From Arsenicibacter rosenii (GTDB taxonomy: Bacteria > Bacteroidota > Bacteroidia > Cytophagales > Spirosomataceae), in contig NZ_MORL01000004.1 in the NCBI RefSeq assembly GCF_001870735.1, positions 1 through 64,000 of the forward strand: 64,000 bases of DNA, in the 5' to 3' direction. A program made the translations under genes and the position numbers. The notes beneath the pieces are model-generated. The model made no database searches and was not told the origin of the DNA. It worked only from the letters and a program-made list of their open reading frames with translations. This document shows, in pieces, positions 18,057 to 26,754 of the stretch; position 1 is the stretch's first letter, and the number at the start of each line of letters is the position of its first letter.

Positions 18057-19178
18057 ATGAAACGAAAACCTAAAATGATACTTTATACGATACTCGGTAT
18101 TTTAGTGGTTGCCGCCCTTGGTGTTGTCATCTTTCTGAATACCGCCCCGCAGCTGGGTGCTGTCCCGGCCGGCGAACGCCTCAAGCGTATGGAAGCCTCA
18201 CCAAACTATAAGGACGGCGTTTTTCAGAACCTCGTCCCCACTCCGCTGGAAATACCCGTTTCGCTCATGGCTTCGTCTGCCTACAAGATGCTGGTAGGTT
18301 TTCCGGAAGCAGAACCGGACCAACCCATCAAAACGGTCCCGCTTGATCACTCGAAATTTACCGGCCCCGGCTCAGCCACCGAAGTGGCGGTCTCCTGGTT
18401 CGGCCATTCGTCGGTGCTGATTCGTATGGAAGGCAAAACAATCCTGACCGACCCGGTTTTCGGCGAACGGGCGTCTACCTTTTCATTTATGGGGCCTAAG
18501 CGGTTCAACTATGACCATCACGTAACGGTCGATGACCTGCCGCCGCTTGATGCTGTTATTCTGTCTCACGATCACTACGACCACCTCGATTATCCGACCA
18601 TTCTCCGGCTAAAGGGAAAAGTAAAACGCTTTTTTGTCCCGTTAGGCGTTGGCGCTCACCTCGAGAAATGGGGTATTGATCCCGCCTACATTACCGAACT
18701 CGACTGGTGGCAATCGGCCAAACTGGGCGATCTGGAACTGGTCTGTGCGCCCTCCCGCCATTTTTCCGGCCGTAGCTTCAAACGAAACGGCACCCTGTGG
18801 AGCTCATGGGTATTACTGGGCAGGGAACGACGCGTCTATTTCGGAGCGGATTCGGGATATTATCCGGGGTTCAAAACAATCGGTGAAAAATACGGACCGT
18901 TTGACCTGGCCTTGCTTGAGTGCGGGGCCTACAATGAAGCCTGGGCCAATATCCACATGATGCCGGAAGAAACGGCGCAGGCACAGGTTGATGTAAAGGC
19001 CAAAAAGCTGATCCCGATCCACTGGGCTAAATTTAATCTGGCTCCCCATCCGTGGCGTGAACCCATCCGGCGCATTACCAAAAAGTCGGCAGAACTGGGC
19101 ACAACACTAATTACTCCCCGAATCGGTGAGGTGACGGTCCTGGATGTCTATATGCCTCAAACTCAATGGTGGGAATGA
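18057..19178 (+). CDS. MBL-fold metallohydrolase, NAPE-PLD/UlaG-like
   Basis: A 373-residue protein with one amino-terminal membrane anchor (ILYTILGILVVAALGVVIFL), then a metallo-beta-lactamase domain. Metal ligands are visible in WFGHSSVLI, SHDHYDHLD (HxHxDH), the His of APSRHFSGR, the Asp of FGADSGYY and the His of IPIHWAKF. The AHPxHF-like elements and length resemble N-acylphosphatidylethanolamine phospholipase D-type proteins, so a lipid phosphodiester is one possible substrate, but this is not proven. The frame is open from a GTG at 17982; the ATG at 18057 places the anchor at the amino end. It is divergent from the PAS kinase. Confidence 0.88.
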   Translation: MKRKPKMILYTILGILVVAALGVVIFLNTAPQLGAVPAGERLKRMEASPNYKDGVFQNLVPTPLEIPVSLMASSAYKMLVGFPEAEPDQPIKTVPLDHSKFTGPGSATEVAVSWFGHSSVLIRMEGKTILTDPVFGERASTFSFMGPKRFNYDHHVTVDDLPPLDAVILSHDHYDHLDYPTILRLKGKVKRFFVPLGVGAHLEKWGIDPAYITELDWWQSAKLGDLELVCAPSRHFSGRSFKRNGTLWSSWVLLGRERRVYFGADSGYYPGFKTIGEKYGPFDLALLECGAYNEAWANIHMMPEETAQAQVDVKAKKLIPIHWAKFNLAPHPWREPIRRITKKSAELGTTLITPRIGEVTVLDVYMPQTQWWE

Positions 19179-19372
19179 CAAATTCGTACATTTTTATGTC
19201 TTATTTATCATTTTAATGCTACCTTTGATTAAGTAACTCCCCATTGAACGCTACCAATAACGTGAATGCTTAACGAATACAGCATCCTTCAGGATGATTG
19301 AACCGGCCGCCAAAACGCCGGGATGCGTGTATACGATGTTCTTGGTTTCTAACTTGTACTTTGCTTATTCCC

Positions 19373-19771
19373 ATGAAAGTTGACCAATCTATATGGCTGG
19401 TAGACGATGATGCTGACGACCAGTATCTGTTCAAAAAAGCGTTCCGGGAGGCTAATCCAAACCTACAGGTTTGTACGCTCGACGACGGAAACGAACTGCT
19501 CGCCAGACTTCATGCCACCAACGAACCACCCCGTGTGATCGTCATGGACCTGAACATGAGTCCGATGACCGGTCTGGAAACGCTTGAACAAGTCCGGCTG
19601 ATGCCAAAATTCCGGCAGCTTCCGGTTATCATCCTCTCCAGCTCGTCAAGCCCGTCCGACATCAGTTCGTCAATGGGTCTGGGTGCCAATGAATATTTTA
19701 CCAAGCCGGGTAATTTTACCTCACTGGTTAAACTGGCAGGTCATATCCGGGAAAAATGGCTTAGTGCCTGA
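19373..19771 (+). CDS. Single-domain response regulator
   Basis: A 132-residue receiver with no output domain. The acidic cluster is D11-D12-D13, the phospho-acceptor is D59 (IVMDLNMSPMTG), the Ser cluster is ILSSSSSP and the conserved Lys is in YFTKPG. This class (Rcp1/CheY-like) usually works with cytosolic PAS or phytochrome-type kinases by protein contact. The frame is open further upstream to 19298, but the ATG at 19373 begins at the first strand and is preferred. Other candidate partners are the kinases at 15894, 54105 and 58968. Confidence 0.9.
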   Translation: MKVDQSIWLVDDDADDQYLFKKAFREANPNLQVCTLDDGNELLARLHATNEPPRVIVMDLNMSPMTGLETLEQVRLMPKFRQLPVIILSSSSSPSDISSSMGLGANEYFTKPGNFTSLVKLAGHIREKWLSA

Positions 19772-19819
19772 CGTTTCCGGAAGATTTGCCATGAATTAGT
19801 ATATACTTTTTGTTGTCTT

Positions 19820-19844
19820 GGTGCAGGTACTTTATACTTGCACC
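19820..19844 (+). promoter_or_regulatory. Dyad overlapping a -7-like box just before the sulfatase start
   Basis: GGTGCAGGTA (19820-19829) and TACTTGCACC (19835-19844) form an inverted repeat with 9 of 10 bases matching. It ends directly against the ATG at 19845. TATACTTG (19833-19840) within it is one mismatch from the TAnnTTTG box, with TTG words about 18 bp upstream. It could be an operator, or a promoter giving an almost leaderless transcript. Confidence 0.4.
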
Positions 19845-21269
19845 ATGCGACAATTCCTCTCCGTATTCTGTCTTGCCGGTGCCCTTCTCAGTGGTTTCGG
19901 TTTATCGACGGCCAGCGCTCAGCAAAAAAACGGGCAAAAACGGCCGAATATCATCTTTATTCTGGCTGATGATCTCGGGTATGGGAACCTCGGCTGCTAT
20001 AACGCCCAAAACCGCATACCGACGCCAAATCTGGACAGGATGGCGAAAGAAGGAACGCGGTTTACCCGCTTTTACGCAGGCAGTACGGTTTGCGCCCCCT
20101 CCCGCTGCGCCCTGATGACGGGCAAACACATGGGCCACGCCTACGTGCGGGGCAACGGCGATGTTTCCCTCCGGGCTCAGGATACAACACTGGCCCAACG
20201 TCTTCAGGCCACCGGCTACAAAACAGGCATGTTCGGTAAATGGGGCCTCGGCCGCGAAGACGATGGCGGCTCGCCCGAACGTAAAGGGTTTGACGAGTTT
20301 CTGGGCTACCTCAACCAGCGCCACGCGCACAATTACTTCACCAATTTTCTGTTTGAGGTCAGGAACCGGAAAATCAGCAAGCTTTCGCTCGACACCACGG
20401 TTTACACCCACGACCTTATTTTCGACCGGGCGCTTTCGTTCGTGAAATCCAATAAAGATCAACCGTTTTTTCTGTACCTGCCTGTTACGATTCCGCATGC
20501 CGAACTGAAAACGCCGGCCAGTTACATGCAGCCGTTCCTGAACGCCGATGGCAGCAGCAAACTCCCGCCCGAAACCCCGTTCTACCAGAACGGCCGGACA
20601 TACAGCACGCAGTTACAGCCCCACGCGGCCTTTGCAGCTATGATGCATAAACTCGACAGCGATGTCGGCCGGCTGTTGCGTCTGCTGAAAGAGCTGGGCC
20701 TCGACGACAATACCTATGTTTTCTTCACGAGCGACAACGGGCCGCACAAAGAGGGCGGCGGGGACCCTGAGTTTTTCAATAGCAGCGGCCCCCTGCGGGG
20801 CATTAAACGGGATTTGTATGAGGGCGGCATCCGCGTACCGATGATCGTGCGGGCACCGGGACGCGTACCGGCCAACCGCCAAAGCGATGCGATCTGGGCC
20901 TTCTGGGATATTTTGCCAACCGTTGGCCAACTGACTGGCACACACTCACCAAAAGCTATTGACGGATTGTCGTTTGTGCCGACCCTACAGGGCAAAAAGC
21001 AGACACAGACCCATCCGTATCTGTTCTGGCAATTCAACGAAGGCGCTTTTAAGGAAGCCATTGTCCAAGGCAACTGGAAGCTGGTGCGGTTTAAAAACAA
21101 GGGCAAAGCCGAAACCGTGGAGTTATACGACCTGAGCAAGGATACCGGCGAAACCCGTGACCTGGCCGCCGCGAATCCGCAGAAAGTAAAGGAGATGCGT
21201 GCCCTGCTGACCGCCGCCAAATCCCCCGCCGAAAACCAATTATTCGATTGGAATTCTGTTGAAAACTAA
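19845..21269 (+). CDS. Secreted sulfatase, arylsulfatase A-like
   Basis: A 474-residue exported type I sulfatase (signal peptide ending near STASAQ). The catalytic signature is C83-A-P-S-R with TGKHMGH following; C83 would be converted to formylglycine by a maturation enzyme not in this window. Metal-binding DD is in FILADDLGYGN, and the second metal cluster is FTSDNGPH. It should remove sulfate esters from sulfated sugars in the periplasm. The frame runs back to a GTG at 19818, but the ATG at 19845 begins a normal signal peptide. GH16 and esterase genes lie nearby, which hints at polysaccharide use without a susCD pair. Confidence 0.93.
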   Translation: MRQFLSVFCLAGALLSGFGLSTASAQQKNGQKRPNIIFILADDLGYGNLGCYNAQNRIPTPNLDRMAKEGTRFTRFYAGSTVCAPSRCALMTGKHMGHAYVRGNGDVSLRAQDTTLAQRLQATGYKTGMFGKWGLGREDDGGSPERKGFDEFLGYLNQRHAHNYFTNFLFEVRNRKISKLSLDTTVYTHDLIFDRALSFVKSNKDQPFFLYLPVTIPHAELKTPASYMQPFLNADGSSKLPPETPFYQNGRTYSTQLQPHAAFAAMMHKLDSDVGRLLRLLKELGLDDNTYVFFTSDNGPHKEGGGDPEFFNSSGPLRGIKRDLYEGGIRVPMIVRAPGRVPANRQSDAIWAFWDILPTVGQLTGTHSPKAIDGLSFVPTLQGKKQTQTHPYLFWQFNEGAFKEAIVQGNWKLVRFKNKGKAETVELYDLSKDTGETRDLAAANPQKVKEMRALLTAAKSPAENQLFDWNSVEN

Positions 21270-21276
21270 ACACATA

Positions 21277-21385
21277 TTTAATGGACAATGAAGAATGAAC
21301 AATGTATAATGGTGGCTCTGCATCTCATTTGCTACTTTCATTATCCATTTTTCATTATCCATTATTCATTCTACATTACTCATTA
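21277..21385. repeat. Degenerate AATGGACAATGA / TCATTATCCATT repeat, copy 1
   Basis: Most of the 125-bp sulfatase-esterase spacer is made of 6-10 base words such as AATGGACAATGA, AATGAACAATG, TCATTATCCATT and TTATTCATTC, arranged with opposite orientation in the two halves so that it could fold on itself. The 16-mer TTTAATGGACAATGAA (21277-21292) recurs exactly at 52613-52628. Confidence 0.7.
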
Positions 21386-21394
21386 TACTTCTCC

Positions 21395-22207
21395 ATGAAC
21401 CGCATTTTTCTCACCCTCTCCCTATTGCTTTTTTTCGTCCTCACGGCACTGGCCGGCCGCGTGGATACTATTCAGGTGCAGAGCGCTGCCATGAACAAAA
21501 GTATTCCCTGCGTCATTATCTCACCCGATCAGTACACACTGGGTACCGATCGGTTTCCGGTTGTGTATCTGCTGCACGGCTATGGCGGTAAATACAGTGA
21601 CTGGATTAAGCAGGTGCCCGAACTGGCGCTGATGGCCGACCGATACGGGGTCATGATCGTTTGCCCGAGCGGGGCCAACAGCTGGTATATCGACAGTCCG
21701 CTGGAGCCTTCGCTCCGGTATGAAACATTTGTCGGTAAGGAGTTGCCGGGGTATATCGACAGCAATTACCGCACCCTCGCCGACCGCGACCACCGGGCCA
21801 TAACCGGCCTGTCGATGGGTGGCCACGGAGCCCTTTATCTGGCAATCCGGCACCGCGATACGTTCGGGCAGGCGGGTAGCCTGAGCGGCGGGGTGGATAT
21901 CCGGCCGTTCCCGAATAACTGGGAGATCAAAAAATCGCTGGGTGAGATCGGGACTAACCCGGAGAACTGGGAGCGTAACACGGTTATCAACGTTGCCGAC
22001 AGTCTGAAGAATAAGGACCTACGCTTATTTATCGACTGCGGCACCGGTGATTTCTTTTTTGAGGTAAACCGCAATCTGCACAAGAAGCTGCTGGAGCGCG
22101 GGATTGAGCACGATTACATCGAACGGCCGGGCGCACACACATGGGCATACTGGCGCGAAAACGTCGAATACCACCTGCTCTTCTTCCGGCGCGGCTTTAA
22201 GAAATAA
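21395..22207 (+). CDS. Secreted esterase of the alpha/beta-hydrolase (esterase D/tributyrin) type
   Basis: A 270-residue exported alpha/beta hydrolase. After the signal peptide (MNRIFLTLSLLLFFVLTALAG), the oxyanion region is VYLLHGYGGKYSDW and the nucleophile elbow is ITGLSMGGHGALY. The likely acid is in the FIDCGTGDFFF region and the base is H in RPGAHTWAYW. The layout matches putative tributyrin/acetylxylan-type esterases. The frame opens at 21302, but the ATG at 21395 follows the repeat spacer and starts a proper signal peptide. It shares 11 bp with the convergent cupin gene. The substrate is probably an acyl ester on a carbohydrate, by context only. Confidence 0.88.
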   Translation: MNRIFLTLSLLLFFVLTALAGRVDTIQVQSAAMNKSIPCVIISPDQYTLGTDRFPVVYLLHGYGGKYSDWIKQVPELALMADRYGVMIVCPSGANSWYIDSPLEPSLRYETFVGKELPGYIDSNYRTLADRDHRAITGLSMGGHGALYLAIRHRDTFGQAGSLSGGVDIRPFPNNWEIKKSLGEIGTNPENWERNTVINVADSLKNKDLRLFIDCGTGDFFFEVNRNLHKKLLERGIEHDYIERPGAHTWAYWRENVEYHLLFFRRGFKK

Positions 22208-22538
22208 AGTCCTCGCGCATAGGCGTAAAGACATCGACCAGCACCCCTGCTTCGAGCGCCAGTGCACCATGCGGCAGGTTTGGTGGCATGTGGTAAACGT
22301 CGCCCTGTTTCAGGATATGCTTTTCGCCGTCGATCGTAATTTCAAAGCGACCGCTTTCGACATAACTCATCTGGGTGTGGTAGTGGTGATGAATCGCCCC
22401 TACTCCACCCGCTTCAAAGGCAACTTTTACGAGCATCAGATTGGCATCGAAGGCCAGAATCTTGCGCCGGACACCGTCTCCTACCTGCTCCCAGGCCACA
22501 TCTTCGTCGCGGACAACTAATTTTTGTTCAGTGGTCAT
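22197..22538 (-). CDS. Cupin-domain protein, KdgF-like
   Basis: A 113-residue single cupin. Metal ligands fit H50 and H52 (AIHHHYHTQ), Q56 and H90 (PPNLPHGA), the arrangement seen in KdgF, which linearises unsaturated uronates released from pectin or alginate. Other small cupins have the same pattern, so the substrate is open. It is cytosolic, with no signal peptide. The reading frame overlaps the end of the esterase gene by 11 bp on the opposite strand. GH16 lies upstream on the same strand, 48 bp away, so the two could be co-transcribed. Confidence 0.85.
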   Translation of the reverse strand: MTTEQKLVVRDEDVAWEQVGDGVRRKILAFDANLMLVKVAFEAGGVGAIHHHYHTQMSYVESGRFEITIDGEKHILKQGDVYHMPPNLPHGALALEAGVLVDVFTPMREDFIS

Positions 22539-22586
22539 ACTACAATAATTACGATTTAATAGTCAACGCTCTTCACCCGATCAATA

Positions 22587-23432
22587 CTAGTTCTGTTTCT
22601 GATATACCCGGACATAGTCAATTTCGTACTTTGCCGGAAAGGTTGCTGTGGCCGGATCGCCGCCGTTATCCCCGCCAATGGCCAGATTCACCAGCAGGTA
22701 ATGCGGCTGCATAAACGGGTTGGTCTGCGTTCCGTCGCGGTTGATGGTTTCGGCCAGTGATACCGACCGCAGCAGCTGGTCATCGACGTACAAGTTTATG
22801 ACTTTCTCATCCCAATCCATCCGCCATACATGAAATTTATTCGCCCAGTCCGGGTCATTAAATTCGGTCAGGGGCTTTTTGGTACTGCGCCATTCGGCGG
22901 TATAGCGTTTTTCGGTTCCCCACGCCACATTGGCCAGCAGCATGCCCCGATAATACTCCATGATGTCGATTTCGCCGTTGCGGGGCCATTCGCCCGAAAC
23001 GCCTAATGTCCAGAATGCAGGCCACATTCCTGGTTGCACATTAATCCGGCCCCGCAGCTCAAACCGGCCATACTGCCAGCTGTGAAGCCCCTGTGTTTTC
23101 AGGCTCGACGCTGTGTAGTCAATAAACTGACGGCTGTTCTTCCAGTTCTTGCTCCCGGCTTCGTAGTCCGGATTGGCCTTTTGTTCCTTTCGGGCTTCAA
23201 TGATCAGGAACCCATCCCGGCAATACGCATTATCGGGCTGATACCACTGAAGCTCATGGTTACGGACAAATCCCTGCTCAAATTTCCAGTTTTTCGGATC
23301 GGGTTTGCCGTTTCCGGTAAACTCATCTGCCCAGACGAGTTTCCAGCCTTCATAGGCCGGTGCCTGTTGCCCTGCCACCGATATACTTGCCCCCAGGCCG
23401 ACAAATAAGCCAAGCCACCATTTTTTTTTCAT
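22587..23432 (-). CDS. Glycoside hydrolase family 16 beta-glucanase
   Basis: A 281-residue secreted enzyme (signal peptide to about VAGQQ). The GH16 catalytic motif is GE154IDIME159YY, with E154 as nucleophile and E159 as acid/base. The beta-jelly-roll strands FELRGRINVQPGMWPAFWTLG and YVDDQLL are typical. The longer ExDxxE form with the extra Met is the laminarinase/lichenase-type motif, so a beta-1,3 or mixed-link glucan is the likely substrate. It ends with the standard IDYVRVYQ strand and has no binding module. The cupin gene follows on the same strand. Confidence 0.93.
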   Translation of the reverse strand: MKKKWWLGLFVGLGASISVAGQQAPAYEGWKLVWADEFTGNGKPDPKNWKFEQGFVRNHELQWYQPDNAYCRDGFLIIEARKEQKANPDYEAGSKNWKNSRQFIDYTASSLKTQGLHSWQYGRFELRGRINVQPGMWPAFWTLGVSGEWPRNGEIDIMEYYRGMLLANVAWGTEKRYTAEWRSTKKPLTEFNDPDWANKFHVWRMDWDEKVINLYVDDQLLRSVSLAETINRDGTQTNPFMQPHYLLVNLAIGGDNGGDPATATFPAKYEIDYVRVYQKQN

Positions 23433-23571
23433 GCGTCAACACGTTGATTTTCTTCTCAGCAAAGCCTGCTGAGCCCGCAATTTACCAGCGAAGCCGGAAA
23501 ATCTTTTCCGTGCTCTTAAACCTTTTCCGGCAACAGCCATCCAACCATCGTAAACAACAACGAACAACGAG

Positions 23572-23970
23572 ATGAAAACCGGAATAATCTTCGCCCTGGC
23601 AGCCAGCCTTTTTGTCGGCGCCTGTACCAGTAATCGCCCGGCTACCAGCGGCCGGTATGATGGTCCTTACGGTGGCCGGTATGAAGGCCGCAATGACCGG
23701 CGATACGACAATGACCGTTTTGAAGAACGTATCCAGCAATATGCTAATGAGCTGAATCTGACCCGCCGTCAGATGCGCGACCTGGAACAGATCCAGGACC
23801 GGTATAACCGTCGCGGACTGACAGCGGATGAACGCAATAACGCGGCCGCTTTTCAACGGCTTCAACAACAAAAACGCCGTGATCTGATGGCCGTACTGAC
23901 ACCTTCGCAGCAAAATCAATTGCGCGATATGTTGCAGCGGGATCGGGCGTACCGACAACGGCGGGGATAG
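23572..23970 (+). CDS. Small Arg-rich lipoprotein, Spy-like
   Basis: A 132-residue lipoprotein: the lipobox LFVGAC puts a cysteine at about residue 18. A Gly/Tyr/Arg-rich linker (residues 25-50) precedes a mainly helical region with NLTRRQMRDLEQIQDRY and LTPSQQNQLRDML. These LTxxQ-like motifs resemble Spy/CpxP chaperones and periplasmic metal-sensing proteins. Function is inferred only from this likeness. It is monocistronic with a strong terminator, and divergent from GH16 across a 139-bp spacer. Confidence 0.75.
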   Translation: MKTGIIFALAASLFVGACTSNRPATSGRYDGPYGGRYEGRNDRRYDNDRFEERIQQYANELNLTRRQMRDLEQIQDRYNRRGLTADERNNAAAFQRLQQQKRRDLMAVLTPSQQNQLRDMLQRDRAYRQRRG

Positions 23971-23997
23971 CAGTCCCGACGTTTACCCACCGTTCAG

Positions 23998-24015
23998 GAG
24001 CGCCTTCGGGCGCTC
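23998..24015 (+). terminator. Rho-independent terminator with TTCG loop
   Basis: GAGCGCC (23998-24004), loop TTCG, GGCGCTC (24009-24015), followed by TTTTG and TTTTTT. This is a very stable tetraloop terminator. Confidence 0.88.
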
Positions 24016-24163
24016 TTTTGTTTTTTCATTACTCTTGTCATTTAGTAGTTTATTTTGGCTTCGTCGGGAAAGATACGGACCTTTGTCCCGGATATGCCCT
24101 GCCTGAACGATCCGGTGAGGCACATCCGGTAAACGTTTCTTTTTCCGTAAACACATTTGTCGA

Positions 24164-25129
24164 ATGCGTTATTATCAACTTCTTTTCACGTTATTTTTTA
24201 CCCTGACTATTGGCACTGCTCCGGCTCAGCAACCGGAAGGCATTACGTACCCCTATCCGGTACAGATGCTGAGTTTTCAGCTGGAATCACAGCCGGTAAA
24301 AATGGCCTACATGGATGTAAAACCGGCCCGTTCCAACGGCAAAGTAGTGGTCTTACTGCATGGTAAGAATTTTAACGGCTTTTACTGGAAAGGCGTTATT
24401 CAGTACCTCACCGGGCGAGGCTACCGCGTCATCGTTCCCGATCAGTTGGGTTGGGGCAAATCAAGCCATCCAAACATTCACTACAGCTTTCACCGGCTGG
24501 CGGCCAATACCAAACACCTGCTCAATACGCTGAAAATCACAAAAGCAACGGTTATCGGCCATTCGATGGGCGGCATGCTAGCCACGCGGTTTAGTCTGCT
24601 GTATCCGGAAACCGTTGAACGGCTGGTACTCGAAAACCCGATCGGGCTGGAAGATTACAAAACCTTTATTCCATACCAGCCGCTCGAAACGCTGTATAAG
24701 AAAGAACGGTCGGCAACCTATGAATCCTACAAACAGTATCAGCAGACATATTATCCGGTCTGGAAACCGGAGTATGAAGACCTCGTAAAAGCCCAGGCAG
24801 CCGATCTGCAATCACCTGATTTTAAGAACATTGCCTGGGCCAATGCGGTAACGTATCAGATGATTTATGAGCAGCCGGTTTATTATGAGTTCGAAAATAT
24901 TACGGCTCCAACCCTGCTCATCATCGGGCAGGAAGACCGGACGGTGGTCGGCAAAAACGTGCTGCCTAAAAACGAACAGGCTAAGTACGGGCAATATCCG
25001 GTGCTGGGGCAGGAAACCGCCAAACGCATCCGTAATGCGAAACTGGTCGAGCTGGACGGTGTCGGTCATATTCCGCATATCCAGACACCCGACCGGTTTG
25101 TGAAGGCCCTGGGGGAATTTCTGAAATAG
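24164..25129 (+). CDS. Secreted alpha/beta hydrolase
   Basis: A 321-residue exported alpha/beta hydrolase (signal peptide to about IGTAPAQ). The oxyanion block is VVLLHGKNFNGFYW, the nucleophile elbow is VIGHSMGGMLA, the acid is D in LLIIGQEDRTV and the base is H in GVGHIPHIQ. The family covers lipases, esterases and haloalkane-type enzymes, and nothing here narrows the substrate. It lies between the small lipoprotein and the convergent ABC gene, from which it is separated by a hairpin spacer. Confidence 0.9.
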   Translation: MRYYQLLFTLFFTLTIGTAPAQQPEGITYPYPVQMLSFQLESQPVKMAYMDVKPARSNGKVVVLLHGKNFNGFYWKGVIQYLTGRGYRVIVPDQLGWGKSSHPNIHYSFHRLAANTKHLLNTLKITKATVIGHSMGGMLATRFSLLYPETVERLVLENPIGLEDYKTFIPYQPLETLYKKERSATYESYKQYQQTYYPVWKPEYEDLVKAQAADLQSPDFKNIAWANAVTYQMIYEQPVYYEFENITAPTLLIIGQEDRTVVGKNVLPKNEQAKYGQYPVLGQETAKRIRNAKLVELDGVGHIPHIQTPDRFVKALGEFLK

Positions 25130-25136
25130 TTTTTTT

Positions 25137-25213
25137 ACCACAAAGGCCGGAAGAACCGGAGCGGCACCATGAAAACATCTTCGTGCCGCTGTCTGTCTCC
25201 CCGCCTTTGTGGT
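25137..25213. terminator. Nested hairpin between convergent genes
   Basis: ACCACAAAGGC (25137-25147) pairs with GCCTTTGTGGT (25203-25213), and inside them AGCGGCAC (25160-25167) pairs with GTGCCGCT (25183-25190). A T7 run precedes the element, which suits termination of the minus-strand gene, and it fills the gap between two convergent stops. Confidence 0.65.
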
Positions 25214-25217
25214 TGGT

Positions 25218-26702
25218 TTATCGTTCAATCGTGCCGACGCCCTCCTGCATCCGCAGCACCTGACTAACGCAGCGCGGAATTTCGTCGGCATAATGTGATA
25301 CATACAACAACGTGCGCTCCGGCGACTCGCAAAGCTCATCGACGAGGTCGCGGAAACGGGCCGTATGCATTAAATCAAGCCCCTGACACGGTTCGTCGAG
25401 CACCAGCAATGGCGGATTTTTCACCAGTGCCCGCGCCAGCAATACCCACCGTTGCTGCCCGGTCGACAAATCGGCCAGCCGTTTCATCCGCAGGGTCTGG
25501 ATTTGCAGCAGATCCAGGGCAAAGTCAACGCGCGCGGCCTGCTCATCGGTCAGATTCCGGAATAGCCCGGCGGTGTCGAATAAACCCGACGCAATTACCT
25601 TCCAGACGGGTTGTTCTCGCGGGAAATACAGATGCAGCTCGGGCGAAACAAAGCCAATGTTCCGCTTGATGTCCCAGATGCTTTCTCCCCGTCCCCGTTT
25701 CCGGTCAAAGAGGTCATAATCATTGCGGTAGGCCTGCGGGTTGTCGGCTGTTATGAGGCTCAGCAAGGTTGACTTTCCGGAACCGTTTGGCCCCAGCACC
25801 GCCCATTTCTCCCCACGCGTTACGTCCCAGTTCAGGTTATCCAGTACAACTTTTTCGCCATACGAAACAGTGACCTGGCGCATGGCAATGGCTTTGGCAA
25901 ATGATCCCTGCGGCGGATTGTCCAGCCACTCGCGGAGCCGTTCCGGATTGGTTAACGGTTCGTGGCTTTCCTCGCCTGCCAGCGGGGCAGCGGATTTGGG
26001 ACCGCTGTATGTTACCCGCCCATCTTCCAGTACCAGCACATGGGTAATACCGGCGGGCAGATCGCGGACGGTTGTCACCAGAATCAGGCTTGTGCCCTCA
26101 GCGGCAATCCGGTCGAGCGTTGCATGCAGCCGCTCACGGCTCACGGTGTCAAGCCCCGTAAACGGATTATCCAGCAGCAACACCTTCGGCCGGCGCAGCA
26201 GCGAACGGGTCAGCAGCGTCCGGCGGGTTTCGCCGTTCGATAGCGAGGTTAACCGGCGCTCCAGCAAATGGCTGATGTTGGTCCATGAGGCGACTTCCTG
26301 CAACCAGCGCTCATCGTACCGCGGCGGAGGCAGCGGCACCGACTCCGGATCGACCGTTCCCACGGGCCGGACCTGTTCCTGAAGCACCTCCCGGACCGTC
26401 GGAGCTTCAGCAGCGGCATCAGCATTGAAACGTTGCTGGTAAAACTGGGCCGCTGCCGACACATTCCGGTCGAAGCGGTAATCATTGGCGACCCGCTCTA
26501 CGGTTTCGCGCAGGCGACCCGTATGCCGGTATTGGCCGGAAACCACAGGCAATTGCCCTGCCAGCGTTTCCAGAAATGACGTTTTTCCCGAACCCGTCGG
26601 CCCGATCACGGCCCAATGTTGCCCGGGCTCCAGTGCCCAGTCGATCTGATGGAGCACCGGCCCCGTCGGCCGGCGGACCGAAACAGTATGTAATGAAAGC
26701 AT
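25218..26702 (-). CDS. ModF-like twin ABC ATPase
   Basis: A 494-residue soluble protein with two ABC nucleotide-binding domains and no membrane span. Domain 1: Walker A GPTGSGKTS near residue 35, signature LSNGETRR. Domain 2: Walker A GPNGSGKST near 305, signature LSTGQQRW, and Walker B LLVLDEPCQG. The same architecture is found in ModF/PhrA-type ATPases whose partner is unclear; a role in molybdate transport is only suggested for some. No permease gene is adjacent. It runs in the same direction as the EamA gene upstream, 52 bp away. Confidence 0.88.
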   Translation of the reverse strand: MLSLHTVSVRRPTGPVLHQIDWALEPGQHWAVIGPTGSGKTSFLETLAGQLPVVSGQYRHTGRLRETVERVANDYRFDRNVSAAAQFYQQRFNADAAAEAPTVREVLQEQVRPVGTVDPESVPLPPPRYDERWLQEVASWTNISHLLERRLTSLSNGETRRTLLTRSLLRRPKVLLLDNPFTGLDTVSRERLHATLDRIAAEGTSLILVTTVRDLPAGITHVLVLEDGRVTYSGPKSAAPLAGEESHEPLTNPERLREWLDNPPQGSFAKAIAMRQVTVSYGEKVVLDNLNWDVTRGEKWAVLGPNGSGKSTLLSLITADNPQAYRNDYDLFDRKRGRGESIWDIKRNIGFVSPELHLYFPREQPVWKVIASGLFDTAGLFRNLTDEQAARVDFALDLLQIQTLRMKRLADLSTGQQRWVLLARALVKNPPLLVLDEPCQGLDLMHTARFRDLVDELCESPERTLLYVSHYADEIPRCVSQVLRMQEGVGTIER

Positions 26703-26754
26703 TAACCCCTGGTTGATTTACGAATGACGATGTACGATTTCCGCACCTTCCTTA

